From: an uncultured Bacteroidota bacterium
Lineage (GTDB): Bacteria; Bacteroidota; Bacteroidia; Bacteroidales; P3
Reading direction: 5' to 3'
DNA length: 64,000 bases
Assembly (NCBI GenBank): GCA_902762805.1
Contig: CACWPQ010000001.1
Location: 121,182-185,181, forward strand
Positions within the stretch are counted from its first letter, which is position 1. Each line of letters starts with the position of its first letter. The notes beneath the pieces were generated by a model. The model did no database searches. It was not told the DNA's origin and saw only the letters and a program-made list of their open reading frames with translations. The translations under genes and the position numbers were made by a program. Of the stretch, positions 20,696 to 28,791 are shown one piece after another.

Positions 20696-21645
20696 GCCTC
20701 TTCAGCCTCTACACCCACGAAGGGCCGCTGCGCCGCATCAAGGAAGACACCGCCGTCACGCTGGGTGTGTTCGACGGCGTGCACCGCGGCCACCGCGCCC
20801 TGCTGCGCCAGCTGGAAGGCGGCGCGCCGACGGCGGTGACGCTCACCAGCCACCCCTCCTTCGTGCTCGGACGGCGCGGAAGCGAAGACTGGCTCGACGA
20901 GGCCGACGAGCATATCCGGCTGCTGCTGCAGGCGGGGGTGAAATATGTGGCCGTGATGCCCTTCACCGAGGAGGTGGCGCGCATGACGGCCTGCCAACTG
21001 GTGCGCCTGATGCACGACGAGCTGCGCATGCAGACCCTGCTGCTGGGCTACGACGGCCGCTTCGGATGCCGAACACGACCAAAGGGATTGAACGACACCC
21101 TTGAGGGGGCGTGCGACGACTTCGACCGCCTGCCGCAGCTGGCTGACGAGCTGGGCATCATGCTCAAGCACGGCACCCCCTACCTGCTGGAGGGCGAGCC
21201 GGTGAGCTCGTCGCGCATACGCCGCGCACTGGGCGAGGGCAACGTGGAGGAGGCGGCCACCCTGCTGGGACGCCCCTACGGCATCGGCGGCACCGTGGCA
21301 CACGGGCGCGGCGTGGGCCACACGCTGGGCTTCCCCACGGCCAACATCGATCTCGGCGGCAGCCGCAAGACGCTGCCGTGCGAAGGGGTCTATGTGGTGC
21401 GCCTGGGCAACCCCGAGGAGCGCGTGCGGCACATCGGCATGGCCAACCTCGGCACGGCGCCGACCTACGGAGTGGAGCAGCGCCTGCTGGAGGTGCACCT
21501 GCTGGACTACAGCGGCGACCTCTACGGGCAGACGGTGCTCGTGGAATTCCTGCACCGCCTGCGCGACATACGCCGCTTCGACAGCCAGGAGGCGCTGCAG
21601 CGGCAGCTCACCCTCGACCTCGAACAGACACGCCAATGGTCATAA
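20692..21645 (+). CDS. ribF: Bifunctional riboflavin kinase/FAD synthetase
   Basis: A 317-aa RibF. The N-terminal FMN adenylyltransferase domain has VTLGVFDGVHRGH and, later, SSSRIRRAL. The C-terminal riboflavin kinase domain has GHTLGFPTANIDL and GVYVVRLG...MANLGTAPTYG...EVHLLDYSGDLYG. The usual helper signature is intact. Start and stop overlap both neighbours (4 nt with the OM-protein gene, 10 nt with nitrilase), so it is in an operon. Confidence 0.96.
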   Translation: MSLFSLYTHEGPLRRIKEDTAVTLGVFDGVHRGHRALLRQLEGGAPTAVTLTSHPSFVLGRRGSEDWLDEADEHIRLLLQAGVKYVAVMPFTEEVARMTACQLVRLMHDELRMQTLLLGYDGRFGCRTRPKGLNDTLEGACDDFDRLPQLADELGIMLKHGTPYLLEGEPVSSSRIRRALGEGNVEEAATLLGRPYGIGGTVAHGRGVGHTLGFPTANIDLGGSRKTLPCEGVYVVRLGNPEERVRHIGMANLGTAPTYGVEQRLLEVHLLDYSGDLYGQTVLVEFLHRLRDIRRFDSQEALQRQLTLDLEQTRQWS

Positions 21646-22463
21646 CCCTCTATCAACAAGACATCCTTTGGGCCGCCCCCGCAGAGAACCGGCAGCGCGT
21701 GGAGCGCGAGCTGGAGACGGCGAAGTGCGACCTCTTCGTGGTGCCCGAGACGTTCACCACGGGCTTCGGCGACCACATGGCCGCCCTGGCCGAAGCGCCC
21801 GACGGACCCACCCTGCAATGGGCGCGGCGCATGGCGGCGAGGCACAACATATTGTTCATCGGCACCTGGATTGTGCGCGACGGCAGCCACTGCTACAACC
21901 GCCTGCACTGGGTGTACCCCGACGGCAGGCACGGCCACTACGACAAGGGCCACACCTTCCGCGTCAGCGGCGAGGCCGACCAAATCAGCCGCGGTACCGG
22001 GCGGGTGACCTTCGAATACCAAGGCTGGCGCATACGGCCTGCGGTGTGCTACGACCTGCGGTTCCCCAAATGGCTGCGGAACAATGTCGAATTTCGAAAG
22101 TTGAATTTTGAAAACGACGAGAACACTCATAATTCAAAATTCAAAAATCAAAATTCAAAATTAGACTACGACCTTCTGTTGGTCTGCGCCAACTGGCCGG
22201 GGAGCCGGCGCGAGGCATGGACCACCCTGCTGCGGGCGCGGGCGATAGAGAATATGTGCTACGCCGTGGGCTGCAACCGCAGCGGCGCAGACGGGGCGGA
22301 GATACCCTACACGGGCGACAGCGCCATCGTGGACTACAAGGGGCTGCCCTTGGCCGAGGCCACGGGCGAGCAGTGCATCAGCGCCACGCTGGACCGCGAG
22401 CGGCTCGAGGGCTTCCGCCAGCGGTGGCCGTTCCACCTCGACTTCGACCAACATTTGTCATAA
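21636..22463 (+). CDS. Nitrilase-superfamily amidohydrolase (omega-amidase type)
   Basis: A 275-aa carbon-nitrogen hydrolase. The Glu-Lys-Cys triad is seen in VVPETFTTGF, HYDKGHTFR and AVCYDLRFPKW. ANWPGSRREAWTTLLRARAI and AVGCNRSG match YafV/omega-amidase-like enzymes. A palindromic repeat (22086-22164) is read in frame directly after CYDLRFPKWLRN and adds about 26 residues before YDLLLVCANWP, where relatives join directly. The insert would lie next to the catalytic Cys loop. Whether the enzyme is active is not known. Confidence 0.93.
   Translation: MVITLYQQDILWAAPAENRQRVERELETAKCDLFVVPETFTTGFGDHMAALAEAPDGPTLQWARRMAARHNILFIGTWIVRDGSHCYNRLHWVYPDGRHGHYDKGHTFRVSGEADQISRGTGRVTFEYQGWRIRPAVCYDLRFPKWLRNNVEFRKLNFENDENTHNSKFKNQNSKLDYDLLLVCANWPGSRREAWTTLLRARAIENMCYAVGCNRSGADGAEIPYTGDSAIVDYKGLPLAEATGEQCISATLDRERLEGFRQRWPFHLDFDQHLS
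22086..22164 (+). repeat. Palindromic in-frame element (full length) in nitrilase
   Basis: Left arm GAATTTCGAAAGTTGAATTT and on to 22114, loop containing AGAACACTC, right arm of CAAAATT units 22131-22164. It is homologous in both arms and loop to hydF 30064-30147 and cinA 31691-31765, and is read in the same frame (EFRKLNFE ... NSKFKNQNSKL). Confidence 0.9.
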
Positions 22464-22493
22464 CTCCTTACTACCTTACTCCTCACTCCTTTT

Positions 22494-25016
22494 ATGAATG
22501 AAAATATAGAACAGAAACTGGGCTTCGACCGCATACGGCAGCTGGTGGTGGAGCAGACGAGCAACGAGCTGGCCGCCCGCATGGCCGAGGAAATGGCCTT
22601 CGAGACCGACTACGAGCGCCTCGGCCACGAGCTGCGGCTGATGGAGGAGATGCGCCAGATAGTGCTGATGGAGAGCGAATTCCCGCAGCAGGACTTTATC
22701 GACCTCACGCCCGTGCTGACGCACCTGCACGTGGGCAACACCTTCATCCCGCTGGAGGCGATGTTCGAGCTGAAGCTGTCGCTGAGGACCATCCGCGAGT
22801 GCTACCAGTTCCTGGCGCAGCCGGAGAGTCCCTACCCCACCCTGGCGGCGATGGCCGTGGAGGTGGAGCTGGGCTACGGCGGCAAGAGCTCGCAGCTGAA
22901 CGTCATCAACAGCCTGCTGGGCCAGCTGATCAACGACCACGGCGAGCTGCACGACAACGCCTCGCCGGCGCTGGCCGAGATACGGCGCACCAAGGCGCGC
23001 AAAGCGGCCGAGGTGGAGGCGCAGGTGGCCAGCGCCCTGGTGCGCGCCAAGCGCGAGGGGTGGGCCCCCGAGGGGGCCGAGGTGACCATACGCGACGGCC
23101 GCCCCGTCATACCCCTGCTGACCACCCACCGGCGCCGCATGAAGGGCCTGATACAGGACGAGAGCGCCACGCGCCAGACGGCCTTCGTGGAGCCGCAGGA
23201 GGTGGTGGAGCTGGGCAACGACCTGCGCGAGCTGGACTTCGACGAGCGGCACGAGGTGCAGCGCATATTGTTGGCCTTCAGCGAGCGCCTGCGCCCCCTG
23301 CTGCCGCAGCTGGAGGAGGCCTACCGCTTCCTGGCGCGGGTGGACTTCCTGCGTGCCAAGGCGCGCGTGGCCGTGGAGCTGAACGCCAGCGTGCCCACCC
23401 TGCACGCCGAGCCCCGCATCGAATGGCTCGAGGCGCGGCACCCATTGCTGCTGCTCCGGCCTCACCCCCAACCCCTCTCCTCGAAGGAGAGGGGAGCAGA
23501 TACCGCCAACGAGGTGGTACCCTTCGACCTGACACTCCACACTTCACTCCCCTCTCCTTCGAGGAGAGGGGCCGGGGGTGAGGCCGCCAGGATCCTTATC
23601 ATCTCCGGTCCCAATGCGGGCGGCAAGTCGGTGCTGCTCAAGGCGGTGGGGCTGATACAGTACATGCTGCAGTGCGGCATGGCGGTGCCGCTGCGGCCGA
23701 CGTCGGAATGCGGCCTCTTCGGCAACATATTCATCGACATCGGCGACCAGCAAAGCATCGACAACGACCTCTCGACCTACACCTCGCACCTACAGAATAT
23801 GAAGCAGCTGCTGGCCGAAGCCGACGGGCGGACCCTGTTCCTGCTCGACGAGCTGGGCGGCGGCACCGAGCCCCGCAGCGGCTGCGCCATTGCCGAGGCG
23901 GTGCTCGAGGCGCTGCACGGACGGGGAGCCTACGGCGTGGTGACAACCCACTTCGCCGACCTCAAGCTGATGGCCGACCGCCTGCCGGGCACGGTGAACG
24001 GCGCCATGATGTACGACACAGAGCAGATGCGCCCGCTCTACCGCCTGAGCGTGGGGCACCCGGGCTCGAGCTTCGCCTTCGAGATTGCGGAGAGCATCGG
24101 CTTCCCGAAGGAGGTGCTCGACCGCGCGGGCGAGATGGTGGGGCGCGAACAGCTGAACTTCGAACACCAACTGCAACAGCTGGAGCTGGACAAGCAGGAG
24201 GTGGCGCGCCAACGGGAGGAGCTGCGGGTGGCCGACGAGTTCCTGAACGAGGTGACGACCAAGTACCAGCGCCTGAACGAGCAGCTCGAGGGGCGGCGGC
24301 GCGACCTCATAGGACAGGCGCGACGCGAGGCGCAGCAGATACTGGAGAACGCCAACCGCACCGTGGAGCGCACCATCAGCGACATCAAGAGCGCACAGGC
24401 CGAGAAGGAGGCCACCCGAATGGCGCGCGCGAAGCTGGAAGAGGCGCGGAAGGAAAATGAGGAATTAGGAATGAGGAATGAGGAGTTGCGCAAAGCGTCC
24501 TCTCACTCCTCACTCCTCACTCCTCACTCCTCACCCGTACAGGCTGCGCCTGTTCGGGTGGGCACCATCGTGCGCATCGACGGGCAGGAGACCTACGGCG
24601 AGGTGGTAGAAATCAAAGGCAAGAAGGCCGTGGTGGAGAGCAACTCGATGCGCATGACCATCCCGCTGGAACGCCTCAGCAGCACGGCGAAGCAGAAGAT
24701 ACCCGTACAAAAACAGACGGGCGCCTCGCGGTTCGGCTCCATCTACGACGACATGAACGAGAAGCGCGCCCGCTTCAACCCCACCCTCGACCTGCGCGGC
24801 CACCGCGCCGAGGAGGCCATCGACATGCTGCACCGCTTCATCGACGAGGCGCTGCTGCTGAACGAGAAGGAGGTGCGCATACTGCACGGCAAGGGCTACG
24901 GCATACTGATGCAGGTCATCGGGCAGGAGCTGCGCGCCATGCGCGAGGTGCGCACCTACCACCCCGAGAAGGTGGAGCTGGGCGGCGCCGGGGTGACCGT
25001 GGTGGAACTGCGCTGA
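22494..25016 (+). CDS. mutS2: Endonuclease MutS2
   Basis: An 840-aa MutS2 (anti-recombination/ribosome-rescue ATPase). It has the N-terminal helical MutS core and an ATPase with GPNAGGKS (Walker A), FIDIGDQQSIDNDLSTYTSH and LFLLDELGGGTEP (Walker B), followed by a coiled coil, a KOW-like segment (VGTIVRIDGQETYGEVVEIK) and the C-terminal Smr nuclease domain (LDLRGHRAEEAIDML...VRILHGKGYGIL). There are two repeat intrusions. One is a 37-nt inverted repeat flanking the conserved EVVPFDLTL before Walker A. The other is a GGAATTAG/CTCCTCACT pair between the coiled coil and KOW. Confidence 0.95.
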   Translation: MNENIEQKLGFDRIRQLVVEQTSNELAARMAEEMAFETDYERLGHELRLMEEMRQIVLMESEFPQQDFIDLTPVLTHLHVGNTFIPLEAMFELKLSLRTIRECYQFLAQPESPYPTLAAMAVEVELGYGGKSSQLNVINSLLGQLINDHGELHDNASPALAEIRRTKARKAAEVEAQVASALVRAKREGWAPEGAEVTIRDGRPVIPLLTTHRRRMKGLIQDESATRQTAFVEPQEVVELGNDLRELDFDERHEVQRILLAFSERLRPLLPQLEEAYRFLARVDFLRAKARVAVELNASVPTLHAEPRIEWLEARHPLLLLRPHPQPLSSKERGADTANEVVPFDLTLHTSLPSPSRRGAGGEAARILIISGPNAGGKSVLLKAVGLIQYMLQCGMAVPLRPTSECGLFGNIFIDIGDQQSIDNDLSTYTSHLQNMKQLLAEADGRTLFLLDELGGGTEPRSGCAIAEAVLEALHGRGAYGVVTTHFADLKLMADRLPGTVNGAMMYDTEQMRPLYRLSVGHPGSSFAFEIAESIGFPKEVLDRAGEMVGREQLNFEHQLQQLELDKQEVARQREELRVADEFLNEVTTKYQRLNEQLEGRRRDLIGQARREAQQILENANRTVERTISDIKSAQAEKEATRMARAKLEEARKENEELGMRNEELRKASSHSSLLTPHSSPVQAAPVRVGTIVRIDGQETYGEVVEIKGKKAVVESNSMRMTIPLERLSSTAKQKIPVQKQTGASRFGSIYDDMNEKRARFNPTLDLRGHRAEEAIDMLHRFIDEALLLNEKEVRILHGKGYGILMQVIGQELRAMREVRTYHPEKVELGGAGVTVVELR
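23460..23583 (+). repeat. 37-nt inverted repeat inside mutS2
   Basis: The left arm 23460-23496 starts CCTCACCCCCAACCCC. The right arm 23547-23583 is its complement with two mismatches. Each arm contains the self-complementary CTCTCCTCGAAGGAGAG. It is in frame (PHPQPLSSKERGA and LPSPSRRGAGGE) around the conserved VVPFDL. Related sequence lies at the 5' end of folD. Confidence 0.9.
24453..24535 (+). repeat. Second in-frame inverted repeat in mutS2
   Basis: Left part AATGAGGAATTAGGAATGAG...GAG (24453-24485), right part CTCCTCACT units (24498-24535), largely complementary. It encodes NEELGMRNEELRKASSHSSL plus LTPHSSP at the coiled-coil/KOW junction. Confidence 0.85.
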
Positions 25017-25053
25017 ACGGCAGGCACACCCTAGGCCAATGGCAGGTACTCCT

Positions 25054-25128
25054 TAGGGCTGTTCTTCGGTTGTTCTTCGGTTGTTCTTCGTCTGTTCTTC
25101 GTCTGTTCTTCGGTTGTTCTTCGGTTGT
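25054..25128 (+). repeat. TTGTTCTTCGG tandem repeat
   Basis: Six to seven 11-nt units, TTGTTCTTCGG with the variant CTGTTCTTCGT. The units are contiguous with no spacers, so this is not a CRISPR array. Confidence 0.85.
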
Positions 25129-25294
25129 CGACCCCGTGCGGGGCGGTTCCATCAGCCATCAGCAGGCCCAACCACCGAAACCACAGCGCATTGCAAATAA
25201 ATCATCGAGAAAATTGCAAATGCAAAGATACGCAAAAAAACGGACACCTGCAAGCGTGGGAGAAAATATTTTTTGCCGTGTCGGAAAAAGTTTG

Positions 25295-25302
25295 TATTTT
25301 TG
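25295..25302 (+). promoter_or_regulatory. PIN-toxin module promoter -7 box TATTTTTG with TGTC
   Basis: TGTC-GGAAAAAGTTTG-TATTTTTG-CA, with TTTTGCC in front of TGTC. It lies 48 nt upstream of ATG 25350. Confidence 0.75.
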
Positions 25303-25349
25303 CAAAATCATATAAAAATATTACACGACTAGCCAATAAAAGCAACGAT

Positions 25350-25571
25350 ATGAATACTGTGACGTTCACACCCGCCCAAATACACGTGCTGAACATGGCC
25401 TCGCACATCAAGACCGAGCGCAGCCTGGAACGGCTACGCGACCAGTTGGCCAAATTTCTAGCCGAATTGATTGACCAGGAGATGGACGAGCTGTGGGATT
25501 CGGGCGAATGGGATGAGCAGAAATTGGAGGCGCTGAGGCATGCCCACCACCGCACGCCGTATAAACAATAG
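25350..25571 (+). CDS. Small putative antitoxin
   Basis: A 73-aa acidic helical protein (MNTVTFTPAQIHVLNMASHI...ELIDQEMDELWDSGEWDEQK). It matches no named family by eye, but its size, its charge and its position 3 nt before a PIN-domain toxin fit an antitoxin of a type II pair. The start is the ATG downstream of the promoter; the longer open frame upstream is untranslated sequence. Confidence 0.75.
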   Translation: MNTVTFTPAQIHVLNMASHIKTERSLERLRDQLAKFLAELIDQEMDELWDSGEWDEQKLEALRHAHHRTPYKQ

Positions 25572-25574
25572 GTT

Positions 25575-25985
25575 ATGCGGCCCGTTGTCATAGACACCAA
25601 CTGCCTCGTGCAGATACTATCCCGGCGGTGCCCCTACCGTCCGATATGGGATGCCTTTCTTGCCCAAAATTTCACCCTGTGCGTGTCCAACGAAATCCTT
25701 GAAGAGTATCAAGAGATTATCGAGATGCAGACCACACCCGAGATTGCGGAGAATGTCATCTTGCTCATCTTCAACCAGCGCAATGTTCGCTACGTAGACC
25801 CGCATTTCCGCCTGCGCATGATTGCAGCCGACCCTGACGACGACAAGTTCGTCGATTGCGCTTTTGCCGCCGGCGCTGACATCATAGTGACCGAAGATTC
25901 GCATTTCGATGCTTTGAGTCGGTCGCCATTCCCCTATATCAATGTGCTTACCATGGCTGACTTCATGGAGCGGCTGGCGCAATAA
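25575..25985 (+). CDS. PIN-domain toxin (VapC-like, PIN_3 type)
   Basis: A 136-aa putative ribonuclease toxin. PIN acidic residues are seen in VVIDTNCLVQ (Asp7), in NEILEEYQEI, in DPDDDKFVDCAFAAGADIIV and in TEDSHFD. This arrangement is typical of the 'putative toxin-antitoxin system toxin component, PIN family' group. It is translated just after the small antitoxin gene. Confidence 0.88.
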   Translation: MRPVVIDTNCLVQILSRRCPYRPIWDAFLAQNFTLCVSNEILEEYQEIIEMQTTPEIAENVILLIFNQRNVRYVDPHFRLRMIAADPDDDKFVDCAFAAGADIIVTEDSHFDALSRSPFPYINVLTMADFMERLAQ

Positions 25986-26067
25986 GATGCAAGACTCGTC
26001 CTTTTCGGCCGCGTGAGGGAAAACCGCGCGGCTGAATATTTTTTTTTGTCGTGTCGAAAAAAAGTTG

Positions 26068-26075
26068 TATTTTTG
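26068..26075 (+). promoter_or_regulatory. Helicase/leader promoter -7 box TATTTTTG with TGTC
   Basis: TGTC-GAAAAAAAGTTG-TATTTTTG-CAG. Transcription would start near 26082, about 295 nt before the helicase ATG. I see no later promoter. Confidence 0.75.
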
Positions 26076-26081
26076 CAGCCG

Positions 26082-26310
26082 GAAATGCTTCGAGAGGAAG
26101 GGGCATGAGAAAACAGATTATTAACAGCATTACTATTATTCACATTCAAATCAAAAGCCTCGCAAACTGGAGATTTCATTTTGGATAATAGTTCACGGTG
26201 AGAGTGGACATGTCTTGTCGTACCCTGTAAAAGAATGCTTGCACCAATAGGTGTAGGCTTGTCTAAGGGTACATACGGGGTTCATGCGAGGCTCCTCGTG
26301 AATGTGATAG
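26082..26310 (+). ncRNA. Candidate structured RNA or structured 5' leader
   Basis: Nested complementary segments follow the promoter. The outermost is TCACATTCA 26140-26148 with TGAATGTGA 26299-26307. Inside it AGCCTCGCA 26156-26164 pairs with TGCGAGGCT 26285-26293, and inside that GTACCCT 26220-26226 pairs with AGGGTAC 26266-26272. The innermost hairpin is TGCACC-AATA-GGTGTA 26240-26255. A 5' hairpin ATGCTTC/GAA-GCAT lies at 26085-26105. The two outer 9-bp stems flank an asymmetric internal loop. It could be a stand-alone RNA, a regulatory leader or a 6S-like RNA; I assign no family. Confidence 0.5.
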
Positions 26311-26377
26311 AAGGGTCTGCACCTTTCTTGTGTCCAGCGGTGATTGATGGCAATGCGCAAAAAAGGAGTCTACAAAT

Positions 26378-28777
26378 ATGTCAGAGACAACCAATGACAC
26401 TGTTCGAGAAATAGATTTTGGCGAAGTGGATGCGTATTCACGCAGAAAGTCGTATCACAGAGCCCTCCGTCCATACCAACAAGAAAACAAAGCTGCCATA
26501 TACAGAGCTTGGGGAGAAGGGCATATGAACATAATGCTGCAAATGCCTACAGGGACAGGCAAGACGCATCTTTTTGCATCAATCATCAAGGACCTGCAGG
26601 ATTATTTCTATGACCACCTAGAAAAGTGCCCCAAAGGGGATTACGATGATCGATATTATTGGAGGATGCCCAAAATATTGGTTTTGGTGCATCGAGTAGA
26701 ACTGGTGGAGCAAATAGAAGAAACCCTGACCAACAGATACAAACATGTATGTGGGACGGTGACGGGAGGGAAAGTATTCGGCAGCGGTCGTAATGTCATC
26801 GTGGCATCGGTGCAGACGATGAGTCGGCATGCAAGACTAACAAAATGGGAGCAAGAAACGGACTTCGACTTTATTATCATTGACGAGGCTCACCATTCGC
26901 CAGCCGACAGCTACCAACGGATACGAAAAGCCTGGCCATGCGCCCGATTGCTTGGGGTGACTGCAACTCCGTATCGGCTAAATCACCAACCCTTTACAGA
27001 CACCTATGACCACCTCATCCTCAGTCAACCGGTGTATCGATTCATTGAGCAGGGATACTTGTGCAATTATGAATATTTTTCCATTCGTCCTGATTCACAG
27101 ATGCAATATCGCATCGACCACCTGAAGACGGATTTTAGCGGCGATTATGACGAGCACGCCATGGAGCAGCTGCTCAATCAGGATCGTATCCGCGCCGGTA
27201 TCCTAGACACCTACGAACGATTTGCCAAAGGAAAAAAGGGAATTGTATACACCATCAACCGGCTCCATAATCAAATGTTGGCTACGCTATTTGCGCAACA
27301 CGGCTATCGTGTAGCTTACATCGACTCGCAAACTCCCAAAGAGGAGCGTTCGCATACCGTAAAAGAATTTAAAAACGGAGGGCTTGACATCATATTCAAT
27401 GTGAACATTTTCAGCGAGGGGTTTGACTGCCCCGATGTGGAGTTCATCCAACTGGCCCGTCCCACCAAATCGCTGTCGATGTACCTGCAGCAGGTGGGGC
27501 GAGGGTTCAGAATCAACGATGGGAAAGAGAAAGTGCTCTTCCTCGACAACGTTGGGCTATACAATCGCTTTGGTCTTCCATCGGCTCGCCGACATTGGAG
27601 GCACCACTTTGAGGGTAAGGAGGATTGGGTAGAAGATGCCTCCTCCAATGATAATATGCTTGAGGAGCACGAGTATATCCCACGAGACCTCAGCGAAGGA
27701 AACGAAGAGATACAGATGGTATATACCTCGATGTCCGACAATGACACAGGACTCGAAACAGAAAATTCAGAAAACAGAGAAGTGGCTGAAGAAGCTGCAT
27801 TATCAGATATGGACAACGAAACTATCATACAATACAAAGCTGTCAAGTATCCGGTCAGAGGTACCGACCAAAACAAGCTTGCAAAATTGCTCCTTTTGAT
27901 CGAAGACATAAGACATACCGGGTGGATAGACGATGAAAGATTAAGACGGTATATCGAGCATAGTGAGCTGTCATTGAAAAGACAGAAAATAATGGCGGTG
28001 CTATCGGCAAATGGGTTTTCCGACGAACTTGCCCTTGCACTTCTCCGTGAGCAACAGAATCAAATAGCCCGTCAGGCAAAAACAACTCCGGCCCGCGAGG
28101 GGTTGTATGTAAGAACCTCTAGCGGTAATATCATTCAGGGGCGAACAGATGCTGCCACGATGGTGGAAGCAATCAAACAAGCGGGCGTTGAAAGAGTGTA
28201 TAGCCTCCGAATTCCGCATGTCAACAATTTGCTGGTATCAACCGAATTGCACCCCAATCCACGGTACCATCATGCACAACATAAAGTGGGAGAGTATTAT
28301 ATTAACACCGATATGCTCACAACTCGTAAATGCAAAAAATTAGAGGAGGTTAATAATCGATTAGGACTAGGCTGGATTATCGGTGTTTACAAAAATGGGC
28401 AAGTACAAGAACCACTCCCCGACAACCCTCCGCATAACACATCCAATACACCAAGCCAACCCAAGGGGTTGTACGTCATCACACACGACGGTAAAAGAAT
28501 TCAATGTACCAAAGATTCCAAGACTTTTTATGATGCAATCGTAGAAGCCGGTGTCGAACGAGTCTACAATATGCACATCAAACGACTGGGATCGGATCTA
28601 ATTATGAAAAAGTCGGAGGTGAATATTCAAAATCCGCACTATCTAAAAAGATTATATCCCATTGGTAACGACGAGTATCGTCTTATCATCAATTTTAGCA
28701 ATCAAGACAAGCAACGAATTCTTGAACATATCAGTTCTACCCTCAATTTAGGATGGACTGTGGGAATTGACAATTAA
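26378..28777 (+). CDS. DEAD/DEAH-box superfamily 2 helicase
   Basis: A 799-aa SF2 helicase. The N-terminal RecA-like core has MPTGTGKTH (residues 57-64), DEAH (169-172), GVTATPYR, FNVNIFSEGFDCPDV and QQVGRGFR (371-378). The middle (about 420-560) is acidic and helical. The C-terminus carries two copies of a module of about 105-115 aa (from about 572 and 695), each opening GLYV-x5-G-x-x-I and later AGVERVY, and ending LGWxxGV. DNA is visibly more A/T-rich than the neighbours, which suggests acquisition. Defence or restriction-related activity is possible; I cannot assign a known system. Confidence 0.9.
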   Translation: MSETTNDTVREIDFGEVDAYSRRKSYHRALRPYQQENKAAIYRAWGEGHMNIMLQMPTGTGKTHLFASIIKDLQDYFYDHLEKCPKGDYDDRYYWRMPKILVLVHRVELVEQIEETLTNRYKHVCGTVTGGKVFGSGRNVIVASVQTMSRHARLTKWEQETDFDFIIIDEAHHSPADSYQRIRKAWPCARLLGVTATPYRLNHQPFTDTYDHLILSQPVYRFIEQGYLCNYEYFSIRPDSQMQYRIDHLKTDFSGDYDEHAMEQLLNQDRIRAGILDTYERFAKGKKGIVYTINRLHNQMLATLFAQHGYRVAYIDSQTPKEERSHTVKEFKNGGLDIIFNVNIFSEGFDCPDVEFIQLARPTKSLSMYLQQVGRGFRINDGKEKVLFLDNVGLYNRFGLPSARRHWRHHFEGKEDWVEDASSNDNMLEEHEYIPRDLSEGNEEIQMVYTSMSDNDTGLETENSENREVAEEAALSDMDNETIIQYKAVKYPVRGTDQNKLAKLLLLIEDIRHTGWIDDERLRRYIEHSELSLKRQKIMAVLSANGFSDELALALLREQQNQIARQAKTTPAREGLYVRTSSGNIIQGRTDAATMVEAIKQAGVERVYSLRIPHVNNLLVSTELHPNPRYHHAQHKVGEYYINTDMLTTRKCKKLEEVNNRLGLGWIIGVYKNGQVQEPLPDNPPHNTSNTPSQPKGLYVITHDGKRIQCTKDSKTFYDAIVEAGVERVYNMHIKRLGSDLIMKKSEVNIQNPHYLKRLYPIGNDEYRLIINFSNQDKQRILEHISSTLNLGWTVGIDN

Positions 28778-28791
28778 ACACACGCATAAAG

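Larger units (their letters stand above)
25017..25349. other. Intergenic region with an 11-nt tandem repeat
   Basis: No supported gene. It holds a tandem repeat (25054-25128), then an A/T-rich stretch and the promoter of the PIN-toxin module. Confidence 0.7.
25986..26377. other. Leader region of the helicase with no ORF
   Basis: It contains a promoter at 26068-26075, a run of nested complementary segments from about 26082 to 26310 (listed separately), and an SD-like AAGGAG about 9 nt before the helicase ATG. It has no coding potential that I can support. Confidence 0.7.

Noticed and set aside
25054..25128. Short direct repeats as a CRISPR array
   Set aside because: Units are 11 nt and contiguous, with no spacers and no cas genes nearby.
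26082..26310. Retron msr-msd or tmRNA as explanation of the structured leader
   Set aside because: There is no reverse transcriptase gene nearby, and no tmRNA ends (tRNA-Ala-like acceptor, CCA) or tag frame.
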